Shown here piece by piece: positions 43,460 through 51,364 of a DNA stretch of 64,000 nucleotides. This DNA comes from DAOUFU01 sp034429275 (GTDB lineage: Bacteria; Chloroflexota; Anaerolineae; Aggregatilineales; Aggregatilineaceae). The stretch is from assembly GCA_034429275.1 (NCBI GenBank), contig DAOUFU010000013.1, positions 5,205 through 69,204 of the forward strand, written 5' to 3'. A program made the position numbers and the translations under genes. Numbering within the stretch: the stretch's first letter is position 1; each line of letters begins with the position of its first letter. The notes under the pieces were generated by a model. It saw only the letters and a program-made list of their open reading frames with translations. It was not told the origin of the DNA and searched no databases.

Positions 43460-44659
43460 CTAAAATACTTCGTGCAGGTAAGGGGCCAGCGGCGGGAACA
43501 TCTCCCGCAGCACCGCCTGAACTTCAGGCGAGGGATCGCCCCAGCCCCGGAAGGGGATCATCGCCGGGTCGTGCGTGCCGTACACCAGCGCGCCCAACCC
43601 CTGAATGCCCAGCGTACAGTCGGTTGATACGCCATCGGCCAGCCGCGTCACGACCAGCGCGCCGTCCACCGACTCGAAACGGTAGCAACCCGCGTTCCAG
43701 CCGCAGAACGGGTCTTCGATGCGCGCGCTGAATGCGCCGGATCCAACCGGCAACCCGGCCAGGCCGGTCACATTCACCACGCGGCCCAGCGGCGCGTCAC
43801 CTTCCTGGTAGCGCACGGTCAGATCGGGCCACCACAGCTCAGCAGCTTCGGTGGGTCTCAGCGTCAGGGTGACTTCGTTGACCTGGTCCACGTGGCGCGC
43901 GATCCAGTTCAGCAGCAGGCCAAGAGCGGCGCTATCATGCGCGTAGAAGTTCGGCACAGACATTCGGAAGCTGTGCGGATCGCTGCTGCGTTCGAGTCGG
44001 TAGACCATCAGCCCGCGCACCTCGCCATCGATTCGCGCCAGCGCCAGCCACCAGTCGTTGTATTCACGCCAGAAGTGTGATGGCACATCGTAGACCGCCA
44101 TGCCGTGTACATGGTCGCGCAGGCGGCGCAGATAGGCGCGGTAGTCGTCCCAGCCCTGCGCGATGGGCACGCGCTCGACTGCTCCCGGCAGATCGCGCCG
44201 CAGCAGCCCGCCGAGATGGGCGGGATTCAGCCGGGCGCGCCTCGACTGGGGAAAGCCCACGTATCCCAGGCGCTCGTAGAACGACTCGCGAAAGGCGTAG
44301 AGGGTGCTGAATGCGACTCCTTCCTGGTGGGCAGCTTCCAGCAGCGCCTGCATCACGCGCCGGGCATGTCCGCCGCGCCGGTAAGCCGGCTCGCAGGTCA
44401 CTCCCCACACGCCCCAGCAAGCGGCCAGCCTGCCCCGGATGTTCTGTGTCATGGGCAGGTAGCTGGCCGAAGCTGCCGCCACATCGCCCTCGCGCAGCAG
44501 GAAGGTTTCCGTCCCTTCAGCGATACGGCTCCAACTGGCGAGATGGTCGCCTTCCATCGGCTCGATGGGGGGCGACGGCTGAAAGGCGTAGTTGAGTAGC
44601 GGCCCCAGGTCCTTCAGGCAGTCGGGCGTCGCATAGCGGCGGATGGTGATCTCAGTCAT
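43460..44659 (-). CDS. Eis-like GNAT acetyltransferase with sterol-carrier-like C-terminus
   Basis: 399 residues, the length and order of Eis proteins: a GNAT domain (about 1-150) with VWGVTCEPAYRRGGHARRVMQALLEAAHQEG as acetyl-CoA loop and FRESFYERLGYVGFPQSRRARLN, a second GNAT-like middle domain (about 160-290), and an SCP2-like C-terminal domain. Mycobacterial Eis acetylates several amines of aminoglycosides; the substrate here is unknown. ATG at 44659 follows AAAGGATC. It is the first full-length gene downstream of a strong promoter and a 20-codon leader ORF. Confidence 0.85.
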   Translation of the reverse strand: MTEITIRRYATPDCLKDLGPLLNYAFQPSPPIEPMEGDHLASWSRIAEGTETFLLREGDVAAASASYLPMTQNIRGRLAACWGVWGVTCEPAYRRGGHARRVMQALLEAAHQEGVAFSTLYAFRESFYERLGYVGFPQSRRARLNPAHLGGLLRRDLPGAVERVPIAQGWDDYRAYLRRLRDHVHGMAVYDVPSHFWREYNDWWLALARIDGEVRGLMVYRLERSSDPHSFRMSVPNFYAHDSAALGLLLNWIARHVDQVNEVTLTLRPTEAAELWWPDLTVRYQEGDAPLGRVVNVTGLAGLPVGSGAFSARIEDPFCGWNAGCYRFESVDGALVVTRLADGVSTDCTLGIQGLGALVYGTHDPAMIPFRGWGDPSPEVQAVLREMFPPLAPYLHEVF

Positions 44660-44929
44660 GGTGATGATCCTTTTGGGTTCACAGGCAAACCAAACAAAAC
44701 GCAGTCGCGCTTGAGGAATTTTAGGGAGAGGCTGGGGGAGAATCTGGCTGCAGGCGGCGCAACCACCAGGTGGCGAACGCCGTGCGCAGACCTCACCCGG
44801 CGTCGGGCCTGGTCGCCTCAAACGCGGGTGAAGGGGTTAGCAACTCGCCTGGGTACTGCGCCGGAAACCGCGTGCGCGGTGTGAAACTGAAACTCGATCA
44901 GTCGATGGGACTGGCAGGCGCGCAGTCAG

Positions 44930-44992
44930 TCAACAGGCAGGGGCAGGCGAATCCTGACCCGCAGGTGTCACGAAATTATTGACTTGGGCCAT
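44930..44992 (-). CDS. Candidate 20-residue leader peptide
   Basis: A 20-codon frame that begins MAQVNNFV and ends SPAPAC. GAGGAGG lies eight bases before the ATG, and a promoter (45073-45044) lies about 50 bases further up, so the whole unit looks designed for translation. There is no signal peptide or run of one amino acid. It precedes the two GNAT genes after a 270-base gap in which I see nothing else. It could be an attenuation leader, a small functional peptide or a modified-peptide precursor; none is shown. Confidence 0.45.
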   Translation of the reverse strand: MAQVNNFVTPAGQDSPAPAC

Positions 44993-45043
44993 GAATGTCG
45001 CCTCCTCAGGATGCGAAAAGAACGCGGTAACACAACGCTTTGC

Positions 45044-45073
45044 ACTATAGCATAGAGCGCAAACGCCTGTCAA
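45044..45073 (-). promoter_or_regulatory. Strong promoter of the GNAT operon
   Basis: On the minus strand: -35 TTGACA (45073-45068), 18-base spacer ending TGC, -10 TATAGT (45049-45044). It fires towards the leader ORF and the acetyltransferase genes. A second promoter for the plus strand lies only 60 bases away, so the region 45040-45150 is a divergent control site. Confidence 0.8.
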
Positions 45074-45133
45074 GGGGCGCGATCTTCGCGTGTTTTCCAT
45101 CGTCTGGCGCGATTTCCCGCAGCAGCAGCCCTG

Positions 45134-45142
45134 TGCTATACT
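45134..45142 (+). promoter_or_regulatory. Extended -10 promoter abutting the 97-residue gene
   Basis: TGCTATACT ends at 45142 and the ATG begins at 45149. A transcript starting at the normal distance would begin at or within a base or two of the ATG, i.e. be leaderless. Confidence 0.6.
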
Positions 45143-45148
45143 GGCGCT

Positions 45149-45442
45149 ATGACGAATGCTGAGCACCTGCCCGACCTTGAGCTGTGGCAGCCGCGGCTGG
45201 CCCGGTGGGGCGAGCGGCTGCGTGCCCTGCGGTTGAGCGGCCCCGCCGGGGTGATCCTGGATGTGTTGGAACCGCTGGGGCCGTTCGGCGCTCACCTGCT
45301 GTGGGTGATGCAGCCGGCGCTGGCGCTGGTCGTGCGCCGCGACGACGTGGACGCGCTGGCGCGCCTGCTCGATGCACCGGGTGGGTTCGCCTGGCTGCGC
45401 GATCACCTGCTGGACGAGCAGGATCGCTCCCCGGAACGGTAA
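45149..45442 (+). CDS. Unknown protein, 97 residues
   Basis: Not recognised. Starts MTNAEHLPDLELWQPRLARWGERLRALRL, then a Gly/Pro-rich middle (LEPLGPFGAHLLWVMQPALALVVRRDDVDALARLLDAPGG) and a charged end. It could form one helix-rich domain with an amphipathic surface. There is no ribosome site; the extended -10 six bases upstream of the ATG suggests a leaderless message. It precedes the membrane-protein cluster after 61 bases. Confidence 0.6.
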   Translation: MTNAEHLPDLELWQPRLARWGERLRALRLSGPAGVILDVLEPLGPFGAHLLWVMQPALALVVRRDDVDALARLLDAPGGFAWLRDHLLDEQDRSPER

Positions 45443-45503
45443 CCTCACCAACGGCTGAGGGGGACGGCATGGTGCACACCTATTTCATCAGGATACCGGC
45501 CTT

Positions 45504-46247
45504 ATGATCACCAACAGCGAGATCACGTGGGTCTTTCTGGCGTTGGGTCTGGTGCTGACCTTTGTCGGGCGATTCATCGTGCGCCGCTTACAGGTGCAGA
45601 TGCGCACGATCAACGCCTATGCCATGCTGCCCGAACTGGCAGCGGATGCCGTCGAGAGCGCCAACCGCGTGCATCTCTCGATGGGCAGCAGCGCGCTGGG
45701 CGCGAGTGGCACCCTCAGCGCGCTGGTCAGCGCCGAGGTGATTTACCGCATGGCCCAGCGTTTTGCCGTCAGCCGCCATCTGCCGCTGCTGACCGTCAGC
45801 GAGCCGCTGACTCTGCCGCTCGCGCAGGATACGCTGCGGCGCGCCTATGAATTCCGGCGCAGCACCGCGCACTTCCGCACCAGTGCGGCAGCCTGGATCC
45901 CTTATGGGCCGCGCTCGCTGGCATTCGCGGCAGGTGCCGCCAGCCTCGCCGCCGATGCCGATGTCAGCAGCACCATCGCGCTGGGCGGGTTCGGGTACGA
46001 GCTGGCCCTGATCGGCGAAAGCGCGATCCTCAACGACCAGGACCTGATCGCTCACAGCAACCTGGTCGAAGGGCAGGCAGTGGCCTACGCCCAGGCGGAT
46101 CACATGCTGCTGGGCGAAGAGCTGTATGTTGGCCCGGCCTACCTGGGCGGGTCGGCTTTGGAACGCGGCGGAGTGTTCGCGCTGGATGCGCTGCGCTGGC
46201 TGGTGATTGTGGGTATCCTGGTAATCGCGCTCGAAAGCGCCCTGTGA
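45504..46247 (+). CDS. DUF6754-like membrane protein
   Basis: 247 residues with one N-terminal helix (about 8-26, VFLALGLVLTFVGRFIV) and one C-terminal helix (about 225-245). The middle is soluble and rich in Ala/Ser/Gly (NRVHLSMGSSALGASGTLSALVSAEVIYRMAQRF and YGPRSLAFAAGAASLAADADVSSTIALGGFGYELALIGE). I relate it tentatively to DUF6754; the function is unknown. First of a run of seven closely spaced plus-strand genes, so probably an operon head. Confidence 0.6.
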   Translation: MITNSEITWVFLALGLVLTFVGRFIVRRLQVQMRTINAYAMLPELAADAVESANRVHLSMGSSALGASGTLSALVSAEVIYRMAQRFAVSRHLPLLTVSEPLTLPLAQDTLRRAYEFRRSTAHFRTSAAAWIPYGPRSLAFAAGAASLAADADVSSTIALGGFGYELALIGESAILNDQDLIAHSNLVEGQAVAYAQADHMLLGEELYVGPAYLGGSALERGGVFALDALRWLVIVGILVIALESAL

Positions 46248-46284
46248 CCGGTTTGCCCGGCTAACTCATGACGAGGTGAACGGC

Positions 46285-46935
46285 GTGAGACGTCACCGCT
46301 TGATCAATTTTATCGCTACCGTGATTGTGGTCAGCACCCTGCTGCTGACTCTGCTTGGCCTGTCCACCAAACAGGGCAGCCTGCCCGCCGATCTGACCGC
46401 TTTTGTGATCACATTGGTGGCGGTGGTGGGAGCGATCGCCGTGCTGGTGGGCCTGCTGAACCTGCTGGCGGTTCACCTGGGGCGGATTTCGCGCAGTGAA
46501 TATGGCTGGCCCTACAGCATCGTTGTGGTGGTGACGGCGGCCCTGGTGATCGCCCTGCGCGTGCTGGATCGCCAGGGCATCTGGTCGGGCAAGCTGGAAG
46601 GCGAGCAGATGAGTCTGCGCGTCTTCGAGGCAGTGCAGGTCAGCCTGGAATCGGCGCTGGGGGCGCTGCTGGTCTTTTTCCTGGTCTATGCGGCCTATCG
46701 CCTGATGCGCCGCCAGGTGACGGTGCCCCATCTGCTGTTCACGCTGGCGCTGGTGATCGTGTTGTTGGGCTGGATTCCGCTCAAGGGTGTCGATACGCTG
46801 GCCGATGTGCAGCGCTGGCTGGTGCGTGTGCCGGTCAGTGCAGGGGCGCGCGGCTTGTTGATCGGTGTCGGGTTGGGCACGGTGATGGTAGGCGTGCGCG
46901 TGTTGATCGGCCACGACCGGTCGTTCCGCGGCTGA
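46285..46935 (+). CDS. Four- or five-helix membrane protein of unknown function
   Basis: 216 residues from GTG 46285 (GAGGTGA five bases upstream; another GTG at 46276 would overlap this site). Hydrophobic segments near 9-27, 38-60, 73-90, 113-135 and 143-160. The C-terminal third (VRVPVSAGARGLLIGVGLGTVMVGVRVLIGHDRSF) is again hydrophobic and ends in the cytoplasm. The phrase GVGLGTVMVGVRVLIG is typical of small integral proteins in Chloroflexota clusters but gives no function. 37 bases after the previous gene. Confidence 0.6.
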   Translation: MRRHRLINFIATVIVVSTLLLTLLGLSTKQGSLPADLTAFVITLVAVVGAIAVLVGLLNLLAVHLGRISRSEYGWPYSIVVVVTAALVIALRVLDRQGIWSGKLEGEQMSLRVFEAVQVSLESALGALLVFFLVYAAYRLMRRQVTVPHLLFTLALVIVLLGWIPLKGVDTLADVQRWLVRVPVSAGARGLLIGVGLGTVMVGVRVLIGHDRSFRG

Positions 46936-47056
46936 GCGCCGATCCACCGGTTACGAGTGTGGTTTACGATTGTGGTCTGTCCGTCGAGTGCCGGACGCAG
47001 CAAGCCGCGTCCCTCTTTCATCCAACATTGGATTTGGCTAAAGTCAGGAAGACGTT

Positions 47057-50000
47057 ATGCCGGACGATCCTAATCTGTTTGATGACGCTGATTTTTGGTC
47101 CGGGGAGACGCCGGGCAGCACTAACTCTGCAGGGGGCGCTCGTCCGCCCTGGCAGAGCCACCCCGGCGACCCTTCGGCGATGACGGGCGCGCGTCCGGCG
47201 GAGCTTCCGCCCTGGCAGCAGCATCCCGCATCCTCCACGCCTGCCCGGTCAGCCCCCATGCAGCCGCCGCCCTGGCAAGCTCATCCCGGTCCGACTCCCA
47301 CGCCGCCGCCTGGCGGCCAGCCCGGTGAGCCAGCCTGGGACGAAATCGGGTGGGCGGTTGATCAGCCGGATGCAGACCGCGCCGCCTCAGCAGCAGGGGC
47401 TGACGAATTGCCCCAGGGCCTGACCGGGATGCTGCCCTGGCGCAGCGAGACTCAGAGCGCGCCGGCAGGCCCGCCCTCCAGTGCGGACGATTCCGCATGG
47501 TTGGAGTCGTTTGGGCAGACGGGGTATGACAGCAGTTCCAGCCTGCCGCAAGATGACGGTGACCTCAGCTGGCTGACCGGCGACAGCAGCAAGCCCGTTG
47601 AACCCGCTGCCGAGACCGGGGCTGATGGGCTGCTGTGGCCGGATGATGACTTGTTCGCTGGATTGGAAGCGGATTCCACCCCGCCAGCCGAAACCGAAAC
47701 AGCCCCCTCTAGCGGAGTCATTCGCCGCCTGGCGCGGCCCCAGGATTCGGTGCCGCCAGCCGTCGAAGCTGCGCAGCCGCAAGCCGATCTCACCGTTGAA
47801 GACCTGTTCGACAGCGCCTTTGGCGATGCCTTCGAGGACATCCTGGGCGAATCCGCCTCTGGCACCCCCGCAGACGCGGGTACAGCGGGCGAGGGTGATG
47901 CGGATCTCTGGCCCGGCGATGAGGCAGCCGCCGAGAAGTCGTTCGCCGAAGAACAGCCGCCCGCCGCCGGAGACCTGCCCGACTGGCTGCGCACCGAAGC
48001 CACGCCTCCAAGTGCGCCTCTGGCTGAAGCATGGGGCACCGAAACAGCCGAGGCTGACACATCCGGCGAAGAAGAAACGCTCCCCGCCTGGGCCGAAGAT
48101 GGTGCATCGTTCGCGGCGCAAAGCACCCCCACCAATCTGTCCTATGATGAGTGGGAACAAGCACAGATCGCCCGCGAGCAGGAAGCCGCCAAAACCGAAG
48201 AAGATCGCCTGCTCGAACAGGTCCCCGACTGGTTCGCCCAGCCCGATCAGCCTGCCGCTCCCGCGCCTGATTCTGAACAACCCGCCGGGCCTGAATTCGT
48301 GCCGGATTGGTTCACCGGGCTAGAAGCCCAGAACCTGGAAGCTGCACCCGATTGGTTCCAGAAAATTGACTATACTGCCGATCCGCTGGCGGCCCCTCCC
48401 AGCGAGCCAGAACCTCCGCCGGTCCATGATGCCGTCATGCCGGACTGGCTGCGCCCCGATGGGCTATTGGAACTGGCGGGCCAGGAAGAGTCACCGGCTG
48501 AAAGCGAGCAGCCAGCGGCGGATGAATGGGCAGTCGATGAACCCTTGCCCGATGAGATTGACTTTTTGAACCGCCTGGGTGGAGCATCCTCTGGCCGGGG
48601 AAAACAGCCGCCTGCACCGCCTCCTGCGCCACCGGCAGCCGCGCCGGGCGACGAGGAATGGCGGCGAGCTTTTGAGCCTTCGCCGGAACCGGAGTTTGCC
48701 CAGGCCCCACCGCCCGTAGGCGATTTCGTCGAGCGGTTTGACCCGTTCGCGCCAGTCGAACCGGCTCCGCCCCCTGCGCCTGAAGCGGCGGCATTCGATC
48801 TTGGGCCAGGCACGCTCGATTGGCTGCAAGACCTCTCTGCTGAGGACTTGAGCGAACCTGAGCCGGAACCGGTCTTCCCGGCAGAACAGCCTGCTGCACC
48901 CGAACCTGAACCCGCCGAGGATTTGCTGCTGGAAGAAGTGAAGGTAGACAGCCAGGCGATCGACAGTCTGCTGGGAATCAGCGACTCGAGCATGGCGCTG
49001 GTTGTACCGCAAGAGCAACCGGTCGCTGCGCCGGAAGAGATCACTTCGTTCGAGTGGCCCGAAGAAGACCCCTGGCTGGCGCTGGAAAAAGCCGAAGCCG
49101 CTGCCGATGAACGCTTCGCAGGGGCCGAAGTCTTCCCCGAAGAGCAAGCTGCGGAAGACCTGCTCGCCGCCGAGATATTCGAAGCAGATCGCCCCACAAC
49201 ACCAGAGCGACCGGCCACCGCTGCCAAAGCGGCCCCCGCGCCGCCGCCTGCCGAGGAACCTCCGGTGGCCCCGCGAGAAGCGGCCCGTCCCCAGTGGCTC
49301 GAAGAGATGCGCCCTGCCGATCTACCGGTGACGTTGATCGCAGGCGGTGCCAGGCTCGATATGATTCAGCACAGCCTGGACGATTTGCCCGATGGGCTGC
49401 GCAGCCTGCACGAGCGGCTCAGTGACGAGCAATCGTTCGCTGAGGCCACGCGCAGTGTCCAGCCGCCGCCTGAAAGTGGCCCACTGGCCGGTATTGTGGA
49501 CTCGCTGTCTGCAGTCCCGGCGGCGCTGCCTACCATCCGGCGAGAGGCTATCGTCGAAGGGTTGGTGATCTCACCGGAAGAACAGCGGCGGATTGAGCGC
49601 CTGCAGGCCGTGCTCGACCTGCTGGCTGCCGAAGAGGAAGAAGCCGAAGAAGCACCCGTCGAAGGGTTTGGCTTCAGCTCGACCGCGCCGTTTGATTTTG
49701 GCGGCGAAGAAGTGGACGAAGAAGCGGCGGCGGTGGCTGAAATTTCCGCCAAATCGCGCCCACGCCGCCCGCACCGCTACAAATTTGACCGGCTGGTGAT
49801 CCTGCTGGCGATGCTGGCCGCGCTGGTCGTGCCGTTTGTCACCGATGTGGTGCATTTCGCCGCCGATCCGCCCCCACTGGCAGGCGATCAAGCGGCGGTA
49901 GCGAGCGCAGTAGACGCGCTGCTGCCCGGCGATATTGCGCTGGTGGCGCTGGAATATGGCCCTACGGCAGCGGGCGAGCTGGATGGGTTGGCCGAGGCTG

Positions 50001-50686
50001 TGCTGCGCGACATCATCGCACAGCGCGCCGTGCCGGTCATGATCAGCACGAACCCGGCAGCCGCGCTGCACGCCGAAGCCGTGATCGCGCCGCTGCGTGA
50101 CGATTCCCTGCTGCTCAAGGCGCGTGGCGACGGCGAATCTGCCCTGGCCGCCGGGGAAGATTACGTGCTGCTGGCTTATCTGCCCGGCGAGGCGGTTGGT
50201 GTGCGCTCGCTGGCCCAGCCGCCGAGCGGAGCGGAAGCCGTGCACCCGGCCTTCAAGACAGACCTGCGAGGCGAAGAAACGGCGCTGACCGTGCATAACA
50301 TGGCAACAGATGTCGCCCTGATCGTCGTCGTGAGCGAAGACTCTGCCGGGGTGCGGACCTGGGCGGAACAGCTCGAAAGTGTGCCCACGCTCAAAGTGGC
50401 GCTGGTGACCGCCGCCACCGAACCGCTCGTCGAGCCATACGTCAATGCAAAGGGATATGTCGGGTACCTGGCCGGGGTGCGCGATACCTACAGCTACAAC
50501 GCGGCACGAAACAGCACCACGCGCGAGCCATATGTTGTACCCGAGGGCATCACGTTTGACGTGCCCGACCCCGAAAGCGCGCGCTGGCACAGCATGGCCC
50601 TGGGCGCGGCGGCGGCAGCAGCCGTGATTGCACTGGGCACAATGGTGAATCTGATCCGGGCTTTAGGACGGAGGCGCAGCCGGTGA
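47057..50686 (+). CDS. Large low-complexity membrane protein with PPWQxHP and PDW(F/L) repeats
   Basis: 1209 residues, family not recognised. Residues 1-900 are Pro/Glu/Ala-rich and mostly disordered. Three PPWQxHP motifs lie at about 30-36, 51-57 and 71-77, and a set of PDW(F/L) motifs at about 306, 389, 415, 431 and 461 (LPDWLR, VPDWFA, VPDWFT, APDWFQ, MPDWLR). Membrane helix near 909-932 (RLVILLAMLAALVVPFVTDVVHFA), then a 240-residue compact domain (AAVASAVDALLPGDIALVALEYGPTAAGELDGLAEAVLRDIIAQRAVPVMIST...), then a second helix near 1177-1200 and a basic tail (RALGRRRSR). The N-terminal region is therefore cytoplasmic if the C-terminus is too. Short aromatic motifs in disordered sequence suggest docking sites for partner proteins. 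ATG 47057 after AGGAAG. Confidence 0.75.
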   Translation: MPDDPNLFDDADFWSGETPGSTNSAGGARPPWQSHPGDPSAMTGARPAELPPWQQHPASSTPARSAPMQPPPWQAHPGPTPTPPPGGQPGEPAWDEIGWAVDQPDADRAASAAGADELPQGLTGMLPWRSETQSAPAGPPSSADDSAWLESFGQTGYDSSSSLPQDDGDLSWLTGDSSKPVEPAAETGADGLLWPDDDLFAGLEADSTPPAETETAPSSGVIRRLARPQDSVPPAVEAAQPQADLTVEDLFDSAFGDAFEDILGESASGTPADAGTAGEGDADLWPGDEAAAEKSFAEEQPPAAGDLPDWLRTEATPPSAPLAEAWGTETAEADTSGEEETLPAWAEDGASFAAQSTPTNLSYDEWEQAQIAREQEAAKTEEDRLLEQVPDWFAQPDQPAAPAPDSEQPAGPEFVPDWFTGLEAQNLEAAPDWFQKIDYTADPLAAPPSEPEPPPVHDAVMPDWLRPDGLLELAGQEESPAESEQPAADEWAVDEPLPDEIDFLNRLGGASSGRGKQPPAPPPAPPAAAPGDEEWRRAFEPSPEPEFAQAPPPVGDFVERFDPFAPVEPAPPPAPEAAAFDLGPGTLDWLQDLSAEDLSEPEPEPVFPAEQPAAPEPEPAEDLLLEEVKVDSQAIDSLLGISDSSMALVVPQEQPVAAPEEITSFEWPEEDPWLALEKAEAAADERFAGAEVFPEEQAAEDLLAAEIFEADRPTTPERPATAAKAAPAPPPAEEPPVAPREAARPQWLEEMRPADLPVTLIAGGARLDMIQHSLDDLPDGLRSLHERLSDEQSFAEATRSVQPPPESGPLAGIVDSLSAVPAALPTIRREAIVEGLVISPEEQRRIERLQAVLDLLAAEEEEAEEAPVEGFGFSSTAPFDFGGEEVDEEAAAVAEISAKSRPRRPHRYKFDRLVILLAMLAALVVPFVTDVVHFAADPPPLAGDQAAVASAVDALLPGDIALVALEYGPTAAGELDGLAEAVLRDIIAQRAVPVMISTNPAAALHAEAVIAPLRDDSLLLKARGDGESALAAGEDYVLLAYLPGEAVGVRSLAQPPSGAEAVHPAFKTDLRGEETALTVHNMATDVALIVVVSEDSAGVRTWAEQLESVPTLKVALVTAATEPLVEPYVNAKGYVGYLAGVRDTYSYNAARNSTTREPYVVPEGITFDVPDPESARWHSMALGAAAAAAVIALGTMVNLIRALGRRRSR

Positions 50687-51360
50687 CTCCTGAGACTCTT
50701 GATCTGATCGCCGGGTGGGCGGGCCTGGTGCTCACCCTGATGATATTCAGCTACCTGCTGGGCGATAATGCCCTCTACCGGGTGGCAGTGCACGTCCTGG
50801 TGGGTGTCGCAGCCGCCTATGCGGCCATCGTGGCCGTCGAGAGCGTGCTGGTGCCCTGGTTCGACCAGACCCTGCTGGCCAAAGCCAGCGACAATGATGC
50901 AGCGACTCTGGCCGCGCTGCGTGTGGTTGGGCTGATTCCAGTGCTGGTGGGCGTGCTGCTGCTGCTCAAATCCTCGACTCGGCTGGCTCCGCTGGGCGAT
51001 CTGGGCATGGCCTGGATCATCGGAGTGGGCACGGCGGTGTCGCTGGTGGGAGCGGTCGCCGGAACGATCCTGCCCCTGGCGCGCGAAACGGGCGAAAGTC
51101 TGGGCGATAATGCGCTGGAGGGAGTGATCCTCGTGGCGGGGGTGATCGTCACGCTGCTCTACTTCCAGTACCTTGCCGTTGAACGGGGCGGCAAAATGCA
51201 GCGCCCCCTGGGGCTGAGCATCCTCAGCCGGATCGGGCAGGGCGTCATCGCGCTCACCCTGGGCGCGCTGTACGCCGGCGCGATCCTGACCAGCCTGGCA
51301 ATCTTCAGCGATGTCATCCGCCGGCAGCTTGAGTTCATTCTGGACCGGATAGGGGGCTAG
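50683..51360 (+). CDS. Seven-helix membrane protein of unknown function
   Basis: 225 residues, about seven hydrophobic helices (for example LDLIAGWAGLVLTLMIFSYLLG and VAVHVLVGVAAAYAAIVAVESVL). No ATPase, transporter or enzyme motif is seen. GTG at 50683 overlaps the stop of the large protein by four bases (GTGA), a sign of coupled synthesis, and five bases separate it from the MutL-family gene. Confidence 0.65.
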   Translation: MTPETLDLIAGWAGLVLTLMIFSYLLGDNALYRVAVHVLVGVAAAYAAIVAVESVLVPWFDQTLLAKASDNDAATLAALRVVGLIPVLVGVLLLLKSSTRLAPLGDLGMAWIIGVGTAVSLVGAVAGTILPLARETGESLGDNALEGVILVAGVIVTLLYFQYLAVERGGKMQRPLGLSILSRIGQGVIALTLGALYAGAILTSLAIFSDVIRRQLEFILDRIGG

Positions 51361-51364
51361 GGCT

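Noticed and set aside
44770..44982. 70-codon plus-strand frame before the 97-residue gene
   Set aside because: No ribosome site, no hydrophobic or domain pattern, and it is antisense to the candidate leader ORF.
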